DNA from: Pseudomonadota bacterium | Lineage (GTDB): Bacteria > Pseudomonadota > Alphaproteobacteria > Rhizobiales > Beijerinckiaceae | Reading direction: 5' to 3' | DNA: 61,658 bases | NCBI GenBank assembly: GCA_023386155.1 | Contig: JAEWKH010000155.1 | Location: 1 to 61,658, forward strand | Shown: positions 53,997 to 61,551 of the stretch, piece by piece | How positions within the stretch are numbered: position 1 is the first letter of the stretch | Layout: each line of letters starts with the position of its first letter | The notes under the pieces: model-generated | The model's database searches: none | What the model was told of the DNA's origin: nothing | The model's input: only the letters and a program-made list of their open reading frames with translations | Made by a program: the position numbers and the translations under genes

Positions 53997-54296
53997 TCAG
54001 ATGCGCACGGGCGCAGCCTTGCTGAACTCGGCACGAGTGGCCGGCCGGCCGTCGATTGACTCGACGATGCTTTTCGAGCGCTCAAGCGAATCCATAAGCG
54101 ACTTTGGGCCCGCGAAGGGCCGGCCGCCGATGTGCCAGCCATCGGGGTGCAACTCTTCAATCAGGACCCACACGACTTCACGGAAGGCCTCGGATCCCTC
54201 AAACCGGACCATGACGTCGGTCAGAGCCTTGGCCATCTCATGTTTCTCCTCGGTCGAGAAGACACCTTCGACGAGCTTCACATTCACGAAAGGCAT
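53997..54296 (-). CDS. 4-oxalocrotonate tautomerase-family protein
   Basis: A start at 54296 (MPFVNVKLVEGVFSTEEKHEMAKALTDVM) gives 99 aa. Removing Met exposes Pro1, the catalytic base of the tautomerase superfamily. The residue pattern through VWVLIEELHPDGWHIGG follows the 4-OT/Pro1 fold. The C-terminal 35 residues are longer than a classic 62-aa 4-OT. Members isomerise unsaturated oxo-acids or dehalogenate small acrylates. It lies 31 bp after the DUF302 gene. Confidence 0.87.
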   Translation of the reverse strand: MPFVNVKLVEGVFSTEEKHEMAKALTDVMVRFEGSEAFREVVWVLIEELHPDGWHIGGRPFAGPKSLMDSLERSKSIVESIDGRPATRAEFSKAAPVRI

Positions 54297-54327
54297 AGTA
54301 TCCGTCCTTACTTTGCATGTAGTCTTT

Positions 54328-54795
54328 TCAATTCCGTCCGGATGGCGCGGCAAGAGCTTCGGCGATGACGGTTTCTGCTGATGCGAGCCGCTCGGCCATG
54401 CCTCTCGGCAGGCCATGCTTGCCTTCGAGCGCCGCCGAAGGATTGTAGGCCACATAAACCCGCCCTTGCCGATCCTCTCGAACCAGAACACGGAGCGGGA
54501 GCTCAAGGGCAAAATCCGGCGCGGCAAGCATCAGTGGTGTCCCTCCCTTTGGGTTTCCGTATACAACCACTGTCGTTGGAGGCAGATCCAGTCCGACCGA
54601 GCGGGCAGCGGCACGGTGGTCGATGGTCACAAATATCCTGAAGCTTCTTCTCTCGAGGATTGATTGCATCCGGAGCAGAGTATCGGCGAATGAATAAGGG
54701 CTCTCGAGTCTCACTGCATCCTCCGCAGGGGCTCTGCCGATCGAAGAGAAGTTCAGCACCACGGCAATAGTCAAAGCTCCGGTGTCGTCTGCCAT
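54328..54795 (-). CDS. DUF302 domain-containing protein
   Basis: A start at 54795 (MADDTGALTIAVV) gives 155 aa; longer in-frame starts reach back to 55056 but would run through a terminator-like hairpin, and they add no motif. The DUF302 core is SPYSFADTLLRMQSILERRSFRIFVTIDHRAAARSVGLDL, PTTVVVYGNPKGGTPLM and LPLRVLVREDRQGRVYVAYNPSAAL. The family has a two-layer fold of unknown function, often near redox or thiol genes. Start choice is uncertain. Confidence 0.75.
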   Translation of the reverse strand: MADDTGALTIAVVLNFSSIGRAPAEDAVRLESPYSFADTLLRMQSILERRSFRIFVTIDHRAAARSVGLDLPPTTVVVYGNPKGGTPLMLAAPDFALELPLRVLVREDRQGRVYVAYNPSAALEGKHGLPRGMAERLASAETVIAEALAAPSGRN

Positions 54796-55000
54796 TGATG
54801 CTGTTCGAGGCAGCGGATCACTCCCGATCCATGATCCTGGACTGAGCTCCTGGGACACCTCGAAACTTCCGGCGACCTGCGATACCGGCATGATTGCAGG
54901 CTCAGTCCAGAGCGTCTTGCCCCAACGCATGAATTTTGCAGATTCGCACGACGCAGTCTTCAGCCGCGTATTGGGCTGGACCTTTGGTATTGAAGATCCA

Positions 55001-55026
55001 GAAAGGCCGCCATAGGGCGGCCTTTC
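55001..55026 (-). terminator. Terminator after the NADP-dependent oxidoreductase gene
   Basis: An 11-bp stem, gaaaggccgcc / ggcggcctttc, with a 4-nt loop lies 26 bp past the stop on the minus strand. The T-run is short (ttt inside the arm). Confidence 0.75.
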
Positions 55027-55052
55027 AATTCTGTTGCGATAGGGTTCCGAAC

Positions 55053-56057
55053 TCACTGGTCCGCGATGCTAACGATCAATTTGCCGCTTGCGTCGCGATC
55101 TCGAATGGCCTGATAGGCCTCCCCCACATTTTCCAGGGTGAAATGGCGTTGATCGACGCGGGGGACGAGTTTTCCGGCCTCAGCCAACCGTGTCGCCTGA
55201 CGCATGATTTCACCATGATGAGCCCTGCCTTCGCCTGTCAGCAGAGGCAGCAATGTGAACACGCCAGAATAGGTTCCCGCGCGAAAGGACAGCGGAGCGA
55301 GGGAATGCGTACCCCATCCCAGAATGCTCACCACATGTCCGAACCGGCGGATCGCTTGGAAGGATGCATCCAGCGTGGAACCGCCTACGGTATCCAGAAC
55401 AATATCGAAGCCTTTTCCGCTGGTGTATGTCGCGACATAGTCCTCAACGGACATCGTATGATAGTTGATTGGAATGGCCCCGAGTTGCTCGATGTAGGGA
55501 CTATTGGCTCCGGAATCGGTCGCGAATACCTCGGCGCCGCGGGCGCGGGCAATCTGGATCGCGATGTGTCCAACGCCGCCAGCGCCTCCCTGGATCAACA
55601 CCTTCTGCCCAGCCTGCACGTCGGCGCGATCGACAAGCCCTTCCCACGCCGTAATGAAGACCAACGGCAAGGAGGCAGCCTCCCGCATGGTGAGGTTGGC
55701 AGGCTTTGGCGCGAGCAGATCCGCATCAACGGCCGCAAATTCCGCAAGCGATCCCTGGTGACCGCCGACGCCACCGGTCATGCCATAAACCTCGTCGCCC
55801 CTTCGGAGGCCGTTGACACCGGGACCGACCGCCTCAACGACCCCCGCGAGATCAATCCCAAGTATCCCGGGCAACGGATGGCGGGCGTGAGCGGCTTGGC
55901 CCGCATGTATTTTGGTGTCGAGCGGGTTGACCCCGCTGGCGAGGATCCGAACGAGAACTTGGCCCGCTCCCGGCTCTGGACGGGCCACCGGCCCTACACG
56001 GAACGAGGCGTTGTGGCTGTCGAGAACCGCGGCTGTCATCTGGTTTGCTGTGGACAT
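55053..56057 (-). CDS. NADP-dependent zinc-free medium-chain oxidoreductase
   Basis: A start at 56057 (MSTANQMTAAVLDSHNASFRVG) gives 334 aa. MDR hallmarks are VLVRILASGVNPLDTKIHAGQAA, LPGILGIDLAGVVEAVG, GDEVYGMTGGVGGHQGSLAEFAAVDADLLA, NADP site IQGGAGGVGHIAIQIARARGAEVFAT and a closing GKLIVSI. The branch includes enone and quinone reductases. It is divergent from a LysR gene with 107 bp between them and has its own terminator, so it is a single-gene unit. Confidence 0.9.
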   Translation of the reverse strand: MSTANQMTAAVLDSHNASFRVGPVARPEPGAGQVLVRILASGVNPLDTKIHAGQAAHARHPLPGILGIDLAGVVEAVGPGVNGLRRGDEVYGMTGGVGGHQGSLAEFAAVDADLLAPKPANLTMREAASLPLVFITAWEGLVDRADVQAGQKVLIQGGAGGVGHIAIQIARARGAEVFATDSGANSPYIEQLGAIPINYHTMSVEDYVATYTSGKGFDIVLDTVGGSTLDASFQAIRRFGHVVSILGWGTHSLAPLSFRAGTYSGVFTLLPLLTGEGRAHHGEIMRQATRLAEAGKLVPRVDQRHFTLENVGEAYQAIRDRDASGKLIVSIADQ

Positions 56058-56131
56058 GGATTGCTCCTTTGATTTCCCGTCACAAGGTGGGCGCAATGTT
56101 CTTGTTTGAAAATCGACAATGCTGCACACAA

Positions 56132-56151
56132 TCCATTCAGAAACGAATGGA
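56132..56151. promoter_or_regulatory. 7-bp inverted repeat near the LysR start
   Basis: Arms tccattc / gaatgga have a 6-bp spacer, 13 bp before the preferred LysR start codon. It may be an autoregulatory site or an mRNA hairpin close to the ribosome binding site. Confidence 0.45.
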
Positions 56152-56164
56152 CAGGAGATCTCCC

Positions 56165-57031
56165 GTGGAGTGGAGTGACCTACGCATCTTTCTTGCCATC
56201 GCCCGTGAAGGCACGCTCGGCGCTGCGGCGCGCAAGCTCGGGCAGAGCCAGCCAACCATGGGCAGGCGCCTGCGTGCCCTGGAACAGGATGTCGGCCAGA
56301 CGCTGTTTCAGCGCACAGGCGAAGGCTTCATCCTCACGGACGAGGGGAGCGCAATGCTGTCTCATGCCGAGCGGATCGAGGAAGAGGTGCTGGCAATTCA
56401 GCGCCAGCTTTCAGGTCAGGACCGGCAACTCGAAGGAACCATCCGCCTCTCCTCCTCGGACTGGTTCGGGACCCATATGCTGACACCTGTCCTGGCCGAG
56501 TTCGCTCGCCTGCATCCCCGGGTCGTGGTCGAGTTGGTCACCAGCGCACAGCATTTTAGCTTGCCACGAAGGGAGGCCGACATGGTGTTCCGGATCCGGC
56601 CGTTCGACGACCCGGATGTGATCTCCCGCCGCCTCCTGCGGATTCCGTATGGCGTGTATATCAAATCGGGTTTGGAACACCCGCGTGCTGGCAACGGAAG
56701 CGGCACGCCGCTGATCACCATGGATACAGCCCTGTCGACCCTGCCGGATGCTGTCTGGTTAAAGCGGATGCTCCCCAAGGGTCACGTCGTGTCACGGAGC
56801 AACAACAGAGACGTACAGGGGCGGATGTGCGCCCAAGGCGCTGGTGTCGCCGTCTTGCCGCGCCCTCTGGGGGACGCGCTCCCGGGAGTTGAACGGATCG
56901 ACCTGGGCGAGGATCCGCCCGACCGCGATACCTGGGTCGGCTACCACCGGGACATGAGGCGGTTAGCACGCCTCAGGGCGCTCCTCAATCTCGTCATCGA
57001 AAGACTGGCGGACACAAGCGCCAGGGTTTAG
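56165..57031 (+). CDS. LysR-family transcriptional regulator
   Basis: 288 aa from GTG 56165 (VEWSDLRIFLAIAREGTLG), chosen because aggag stands seven bases upstream and LysR relatives begin at this point; ATG 56147 is six codons earlier. The HTH is TLGAAARKLGQSQPTMGRRLRALEQDVGQTLFQRT at about 17-50. The ligand domain begins LEGTIRLSSSDWFGTHMLTPVLAEFARLHP. It is divergent from the NADP-dependent oxidoreductase, its likely target. Confidence 0.92.
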   Translation: MEWSDLRIFLAIAREGTLGAAARKLGQSQPTMGRRLRALEQDVGQTLFQRTGEGFILTDEGSAMLSHAERIEEEVLAIQRQLSGQDRQLEGTIRLSSSDWFGTHMLTPVLAEFARLHPRVVVELVTSAQHFSLPRREADMVFRIRPFDDPDVISRRLLRIPYGVYIKSGLEHPRAGNGSGTPLITMDTALSTLPDAVWLKRMLPKGHVVSRSNNRDVQGRMCAQGAGVAVLPRPLGDALPGVERIDLGEDPPDRDTWVGYHRDMRRLARLRALLNLVIERLADTSARV

Positions 57032-57136
57032 CAACCAGATCAGTGCCGGTTTGGCGGGTAACGCTGGCGTGCCGCCGTTTTGAAAGGTCTGCGGACGGCA
57101 CTCTGTTGGCCACGGGGAAGCGGTTTTATACGACTT

Positions 57137-58219
57137 TCACAGATGCCTGGGCAATCGGTCGAGTGCTGCCAGCAGCGCATCGTTCTCCGCCGTCGTACCG
57201 ATTGAGATGCGCAGGCTGTCGCGGAGCCGGTCCTGATCGAACCACCTGACGAAGATGCCGTCGTTTGCCAATTCCCGCAGCAGGCGCGGTGCCGTCTCGG
57301 ATGGCTTTCCGGTCACTGTGGCGAGCAGGAAGTTCGCCTCCGAGGGCGCGCAGGTGAACCCGCGAGCGGTGAGTTCCCGTACCATCCGGCTCCGCTCCGT
57401 GCGAACGAACTCCCACGACGCGGCCGCGGCCGCTTGGTGATGCAGAGCCGCCTCGCCCACCCGCTGGGCGACAACGTCCACGTTGTAGGAATCCTATGTC
57501 TTCGACACCATCGGCGCCACGAGACCAGGCGTCCCGATCCCATAGCCCACGCGCGGCCCGGCCAGGGAGTAGCCCCTGCTCATGGTCCGCAGGAGCAGGA
57601 CATTGTCGCACTCCCGCACCAGATGGATCGTGTCGTGCCGCATCGCCGGATCCACGAAGTCGATATAGGCCTCGTCGATCACCAGCACGCCTCTGAAAGC
57701 CCGCGCCACTCCTGCTAGCTCCTGCGCTAGCGTCAGCCGGCCCGATGGAGCATGCGGATTGACGAGGATCGCGAGCTTGGCTCCCGCCTTCTTCCACCGG
57801 TCCGCAGTAGTTGGCGGCAGCGACCAGTCGTCGTTCAACGGCACGCGACACAGCGGGCTGTCATGGATCGTCGCCAGCACCGGGTAGAGGGAATAGCTTG
57901 GTTCGGCCAGGCCGAGTGGGGCACCGGACGGCAGGAACGTGGTCAGCGCGAGGCGCAGAAGTTCGTCGCCGCCGTTGGTGACCACGATATGGTCCGGCGT
58001 CACGCCATGCACGCGAGCCGCCTCAGTTCGAAACCCCCAGGCTGTGGGATCAGGGTAGCGGCGCAGCATCTCCCCATTGATATCGCCAAGGACGGCGAGA
58101 ACCGCATCGCTGGGCGGAAACGTGTTTTCGTTGGTGTTCAGCTTGGCGACAGACTCCGTTGGCTGCTCGCCCGGGACGTATCCACTCATGCGACGCACGT
58201 TCTCGAGCTCGAACGCCAT
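57137..58219 (-). pseudogene. hisC: Histidinol-phosphate aminotransferase homologue with in-frame amber codon
   Basis: The first 241 codons encode an HisC-type start (LNTNENTFPPSDAV, TNGGDELLRL, VIDEAYIDF) and are followed by TAG at 57494-57496. The same frame then continues, DSYNVDVVAQRVGEAAL to the normal end RISIGTTAENDALLAALDRL at 57137, so only one codon interrupts a full-length 360-residue protein. Relatives have Lys or Arg there. The PLP-binding site reads RTMSRGYSLAGPRVGY, where Lys is expected in place of Arg, so the catalytic lysine is lost too. Two hits indicate a relaxed gene. It overlaps the ALAS remnant by 34 bp. Confidence 0.82.
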
Positions 58220-59172
58220 GCCTGACTCCGTAAGGCCCCATGCGCCCGGAACACGGCCGTCAGCGCCTCAACCAAGTGCTCCACCTGTTCGTCCGTGTGG
58301 AGCGGGGTTGGCGTGATGCGCAGGCGTTCGGTTCCGCCTGGCACCGTGGGGTAGTTGATCGGCTGGATGTAGATGCCATGCTGCTCCAGCAGATCGTCTG
58401 CGACACGCCGGACCAGATGGGCATCGCCGACAAACACGGGAACGAGGTGGGTCTCTGACGGCATCACGGGAAGCCCTGCCTCCCTCAGACGACGTTTCAC
58501 AGTGGCCACGATTTCTTGGTGGCGCTGTCGCTCGGAACTGCTGGCCTTGAGGTGAGCCACGCTCGCCCGGGCCGCGGCCGCCACTGCCGGCGGCATCGAG
58601 GTCGTGAAGATGAAGCCGGGCGCATGACTGCGTACGAAGTCGATCAGTGGGGCGGAAGCCGCGATATAGCCGCCGCCGCAGCCGAATGCCTTACCCAAAG
58701 TGCCCTGGATTACGGTTAGGCGGTGCATCTGGTCCTCGCGCTCGGCCACGCCGGCCCCACGCTCGCCATACAGCCCAACGGCGTGGATTCATCGAGGTAG
58801 GTCATGGCGCCGTAGCGCTCGGCCACGTCGCAGATCGCCTCGATCGGCCCGACATCGGCATCCATGGAGTACACGCCCTCGAAGCAGACGAGCTTCGGTC
58901 GGGTCGGATCGTCCGCGGCCATGAGGCGCTCGAGGTCCTCCACGTCGTCGTGGCGGAAGATCCGCTTCTCGGCCTTGGAGTGGCGGATGCCCGCGATCAT
59001 GGACGCGTGATTCAGGGCGTCCGAGTAGACGATGCAGCCCGGGATCAGCCCGGCGAGCGTCGACAGCGCCGCTTCATTGGTCACGTAGCCGGTGGCGAAG
59101 ATAAGCGCCGCCTCCTTGCCGTGCAGATCGGCGAGTTCGCGCTCGAGCAGGACGTGATCGCGGGTCCGGCCA
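58186..59172 (-). pseudogene. hemA: 5-aminolevulinate synthase remnant, 5'-truncated and frameshifted
   Basis: From about 59172 the minus strand reads DHVLLERELADLHGKEAALIFATGY and MTNEAALSTL onward with ALAS identity (SDALNHASMIAGIRHSKAEK, FEGVYSMDADVGPI) up to YLDE at about 58788. A missing base breaks the VHAVGLYG motif there. The next frame continues HAVGLYGERGAGVAERED, the PLP-Lys segment IQGTLGKAFGCGGGYIA and the C-terminal GIYIQPINYPTVPGGTERLRITPTPLH. The first 80 or so residues are absent, replaced abruptly by cydB-like sequence on the other strand. The enzyme would condense glycine and succinyl-CoA. Confidence 0.82.
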
Positions 59173-59818
59173 CCGCCGCTACTGGGACTTTGCCTTCACC
59201 ACGGGCTCCATCGTGGCCACGCTGGCGCAGGGCATCACGCTCGGCGCCCTGCTCCAGGGCATCGCGGTCGAGGGCCGCTCCTATGCCGGCGGCTGGTGGG
59301 ACTGGCTCACGCCGTTCAGCGTTCTGGTCGGGGTCAGCCTCGTGATCGGCTACGCCCTGCTCGGCGCGACCTGGCTCATCACGAAGACCGAGGGCGCCGT
59401 CCAGGACCACAGCTTCCGCCTCGCCGGCAAGCTCGCCCCCGGACTGATCCTCTGCATCGGCCTGGTCAGCGCGGCGACGCCGTTTCTCAGCGGCGCCTAT
59501 TACGAGCGCTGGTTCGCCTGGCCGCAGGTGCTGTTCGCCGCCCAGGTACCGCTGCTGGTCGCCCTCTGCTCCGGGTTGCTGCTGGCGAGCCTGGTGCGGC
59601 GCTGGGAGTACAGGCCGTTCCTGCTGACGCTGGCACTGTTCGCCCTCTGCCTCGTCGGCCTGAGCGTCAGCATGTTCCCGTATGTGGTGCCGAACGCGGT
59701 CACCATCCATTAGGCCGCAGCCCCGCATGCGAGCCTTGAATTCATTCTGGCGGGCGCGAGCGTGCTGATCCCGATCATCCTCGCCTATACGGGCTACTCG
59801 TACTGGGTGTTCCGTGGA
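59165..59818 (+). pseudogene. cydB: Cytochrome bd oxidase subunit II remnant, 5'-truncated with amber codon
   Basis: From about 59165 the plus strand reads YWDFAFTTGSIVATLAQGITLGALLQG, then GGWWDWLTPFSVLVGVSLVIGYALLGATWLI and SMFPYVVPNAVTIH, all CydB. TAG at 59711-59713 replaces the Glu usual in TIHEAAAP. The same frame goes on with AAAPHASLEFILAGASVLIPIILAYTGYSYWVFRG, the normal CydB end. The first 130 or so residues are missing at the junction with the ALAS remnant, and no cydA is present. Confidence 0.82.
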
Positions 59819-59904
59819 CACAAAGCTCGCGTCAATGGAAGTCTCGAATTCGCCGATCGGGAAGTCGTGAAGTTCGACGCCGCTGATCGGGCTGCCCGCA
59901 GGAA

Positions 59905-60030
59905 CGGACACCCTAACGCCTCCAGCGGAGGTGGGGGCGTCGACATCGTGCATTGTTTCTGGACCGCTGTTCCAGTGCGAGGCTCTCCAGAACCAGCGGG
60001 CTGGTATCGACGATGAGGATGCTTTCCCGC
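59905..60030 (-). pseudogene. Short receiver-domain N-terminal scrap
   Basis: The minus strand encodes ERESILIVDTSPLVLESLALE, a receiver beta1/helix 1, which decays at once into unrelated sequence. It lies 90 bp past the cydB remnant. A similar scrap is at 49500-49769. Confidence 0.4.
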
Positions 60031-60148
60031 TCAGATTCCACCGAGCCAGACTGCAGGCACGCCGCGATAAACCTTATGACTAAACTGTCAGCAATGGAAA
60101 TAATCACTCCCGCTTCGAGAGCCCGTTACACCGGCGGAGAGCCGTTAG

Positions 60149-60254
60149 TGCATCGGACGTGAAAAGTGGACCCACTCTTGGGTCCGATGCTCCGCTCTAT
60201 AGAGAGCGCGTCGTCGAGCGCGAAAACCGAGTCCACTTTTTCGCACGATGGGCT
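60149..60254. repeat. Intergenic palindromic repeat, family A, diverged copy
   Basis: It has the same two-hairpin plan as 276-391 and 38251-38367 (catcgg ... ccgatgc; then gtccactttttcgcacgatg) with more substitutions. It stands 64 bp before the tRNA fragment. Confidence 0.75.
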
Positions 60255-60317
60255 GGAAGAACTGACGCTCCAGACGGCAAAAAGCCCGCTAAGCTCTTGA
60301 TTTTGCAGGTTTTTTGA

Positions 60318-60363
60318 TGGTAGCGGAGGAGGGATTTGAACCCCCGACACAAGGATTATGATT
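60318..60363 (-). other. 3' fragment of a tRNA-Met gene, probable attachment-site remnant
   Basis: On the minus strand, 46 bp read from the anticodon loop (aatCATaatcc) through the T arm (gggggttcaaatccctc) to ctccgctacca. This is the 3' part of an elongator tRNA-Met with CAT anticodon and encoded CCA. The 5' half is absent: sequence before the anticodon cannot pair with the acceptor or anticodon stem. A block running from the anticodon loop to the 3' end is the usual identity segment of integrases that target tRNA genes. Confidence 0.7.
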
Positions 60364-61071
60364 GCGCCTTCCAATTGAGAGATCACGTTCAACTTTGACA
60401 AGGCCCGAGCACTTAACCCTTTGTGCTGCTAAGACTTTTGCCTGAGAACTGTTGAAGTGGGTTAATTCCTGAAAGTTGTGATTAACCGACTTCCTGTGAC
60501 CCAATTGTTACCCCGCTAAGAACACTGGGCATAGATTGACGCGGTGAGCTGGACGCTGGGATCAATGAATCGAGCGGCTGCATCGCAAATGAAGTTATGA
60601 AAAGGGAATCACAACTATCTCTCGCTATTGCGAAAGAAGCTCGGAGCTTGCTCGCAGGGCTCCGCAATGGGTACGGCCTCGTCCACGCGTATCTTCTAGG
60701 ACAAGATCAAGGGCAAGTTGGAGCGGAACCTTGATAAACTCGGCCTCTGGTTCTCAATCGCGCGACAAGTCGTATTGGAGGCAGGTGTGGCGCGGCGCTT
60801 CCAGCTGATTAGATGAGACCGTTTGTCTTGGGCCCCTCATAAGAGTATTTGGATTAATCACATATATCTCATCATCTCTTATTACTTCTCGCTTTTCCAA
60901 AGAAAAGGCGTATATTACTCACAGATTAGAATAAATCTCGCCAGTTGCAATGTATATTTCGGTATAAAGCGAGATCATCCATCATAGGGCCCCTTCTTTG
61001 GATCGGTCCCTATGACGTAATTCTACAGATGAGTGTTTATCGTATACGGTCAAAACGGTTAGGAGGCTCTG
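60364..61071. other. AT-richer intergenic region to the right of the tRNA fragment
   Basis: About 700 bp with lower GC than the rest of the window, especially 60800-60960. Short frames exist but none shows a motif. The ORF crossing the tRNA fragment (60289-60504, minus) is a read-through artefact. tRNA-borne elements usually keep an integrase gene near one end, but none is recognisable here. Confidence 0.45.
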
Positions 61072-61548
61072 ATGAGCTACTTGGCTCGCCCTTTGCTCGT
61101 TGCCGCTTTATTGTCATCAACAACTTTATCAGACGGTGCATTTGCCCAAGAGGTACTTGGCGCTGAACCCAATGTAGAGCGATGCCGTACATGTCTCAAA
61201 TCAAACCGAGACAACCCAGTTATTCAAGGGGGATTATCGCTCAACCAGTTCCAAGGGCCTCAGGGCACCCTGAACGAGGCCCAGCTGCGCAACAACCTCG
61301 GCTTCATGCAGCAGAATCATCGCGTGGATGCCTTTATCCGGGGGGATGTCGCTCGGGGAGCATCGGACCTGAACCTCATTCCCGCACCAACAAACCAGGG
61401 CTTTTTCGAGACGTCGCAGCAAAGTCCTAGTGTACAGGTTCCATGGGAAGCCCGCGGCATAGAACTCGGCTACAACGTCTCAGAAGCATTCATCATCAAA
61501 CGGAACGCGATCGGAGGCACCGCAGGGGGTAATACCAAGTCCCGCTGA
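61072..61548 (+). CDS. Secreted protein of unknown function, 158 aa
   Basis: A strong ribosome binding site, ttaggaggctctg, precedes the ATG. The signal peptide MSYLARPLLVAALLSSTTLSDGAFAQ is clear. The mature protein has one CRTC pair (residues 38-41), many Asn and Gln, and motifs GGLSLNQFQGPQGTLNEAQLRNN and WEARGIELGYNVSEAF. I do not recognise a family. Its base composition is lower in GC than the main chromosome genes, consistent with the island context. Confidence 0.7.
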   Translation: MSYLARPLLVAALLSSTTLSDGAFAQEVLGAEPNVERCRTCLKSNRDNPVIQGGLSLNQFQGPQGTLNEAQLRNNLGFMQQNHRVDAFIRGDVARGASDLNLIPAPTNQGFFETSQQSPSVQVPWEARGIELGYNVSEAFIIKRNAIGGTAGGNTKSR

Positions 61549-61551
61549 TCA

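Noticed and set aside
54796..55056. N-terminal 87-codon extension of the DUF302 gene
   Set aside because: It would cross the terminator hairpin at 55001-55026 and adds no conserved sequence; the shorter start covers the whole domain.
57494..59713. Amber codons in hisC and cydB as programmed recoding
   Set aside because: The residues expected at the two TAG positions differ, both genes carry additional damage, and TAG-ended genes elsewhere in the window look normal.
60318..60395. A complete tRNA-Met gene on the minus strand
   Set aside because: Only the 3' part from the anticodon loop matches; the 5' acceptor strand and the left anticodon stem do not pair with it.
60289..60504. 71-codon minus-strand ORF through the tRNA fragment
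   Set aside because: It translates tRNA sequence (NPCVGGSNPSSAT), a known artefact of gene callers.
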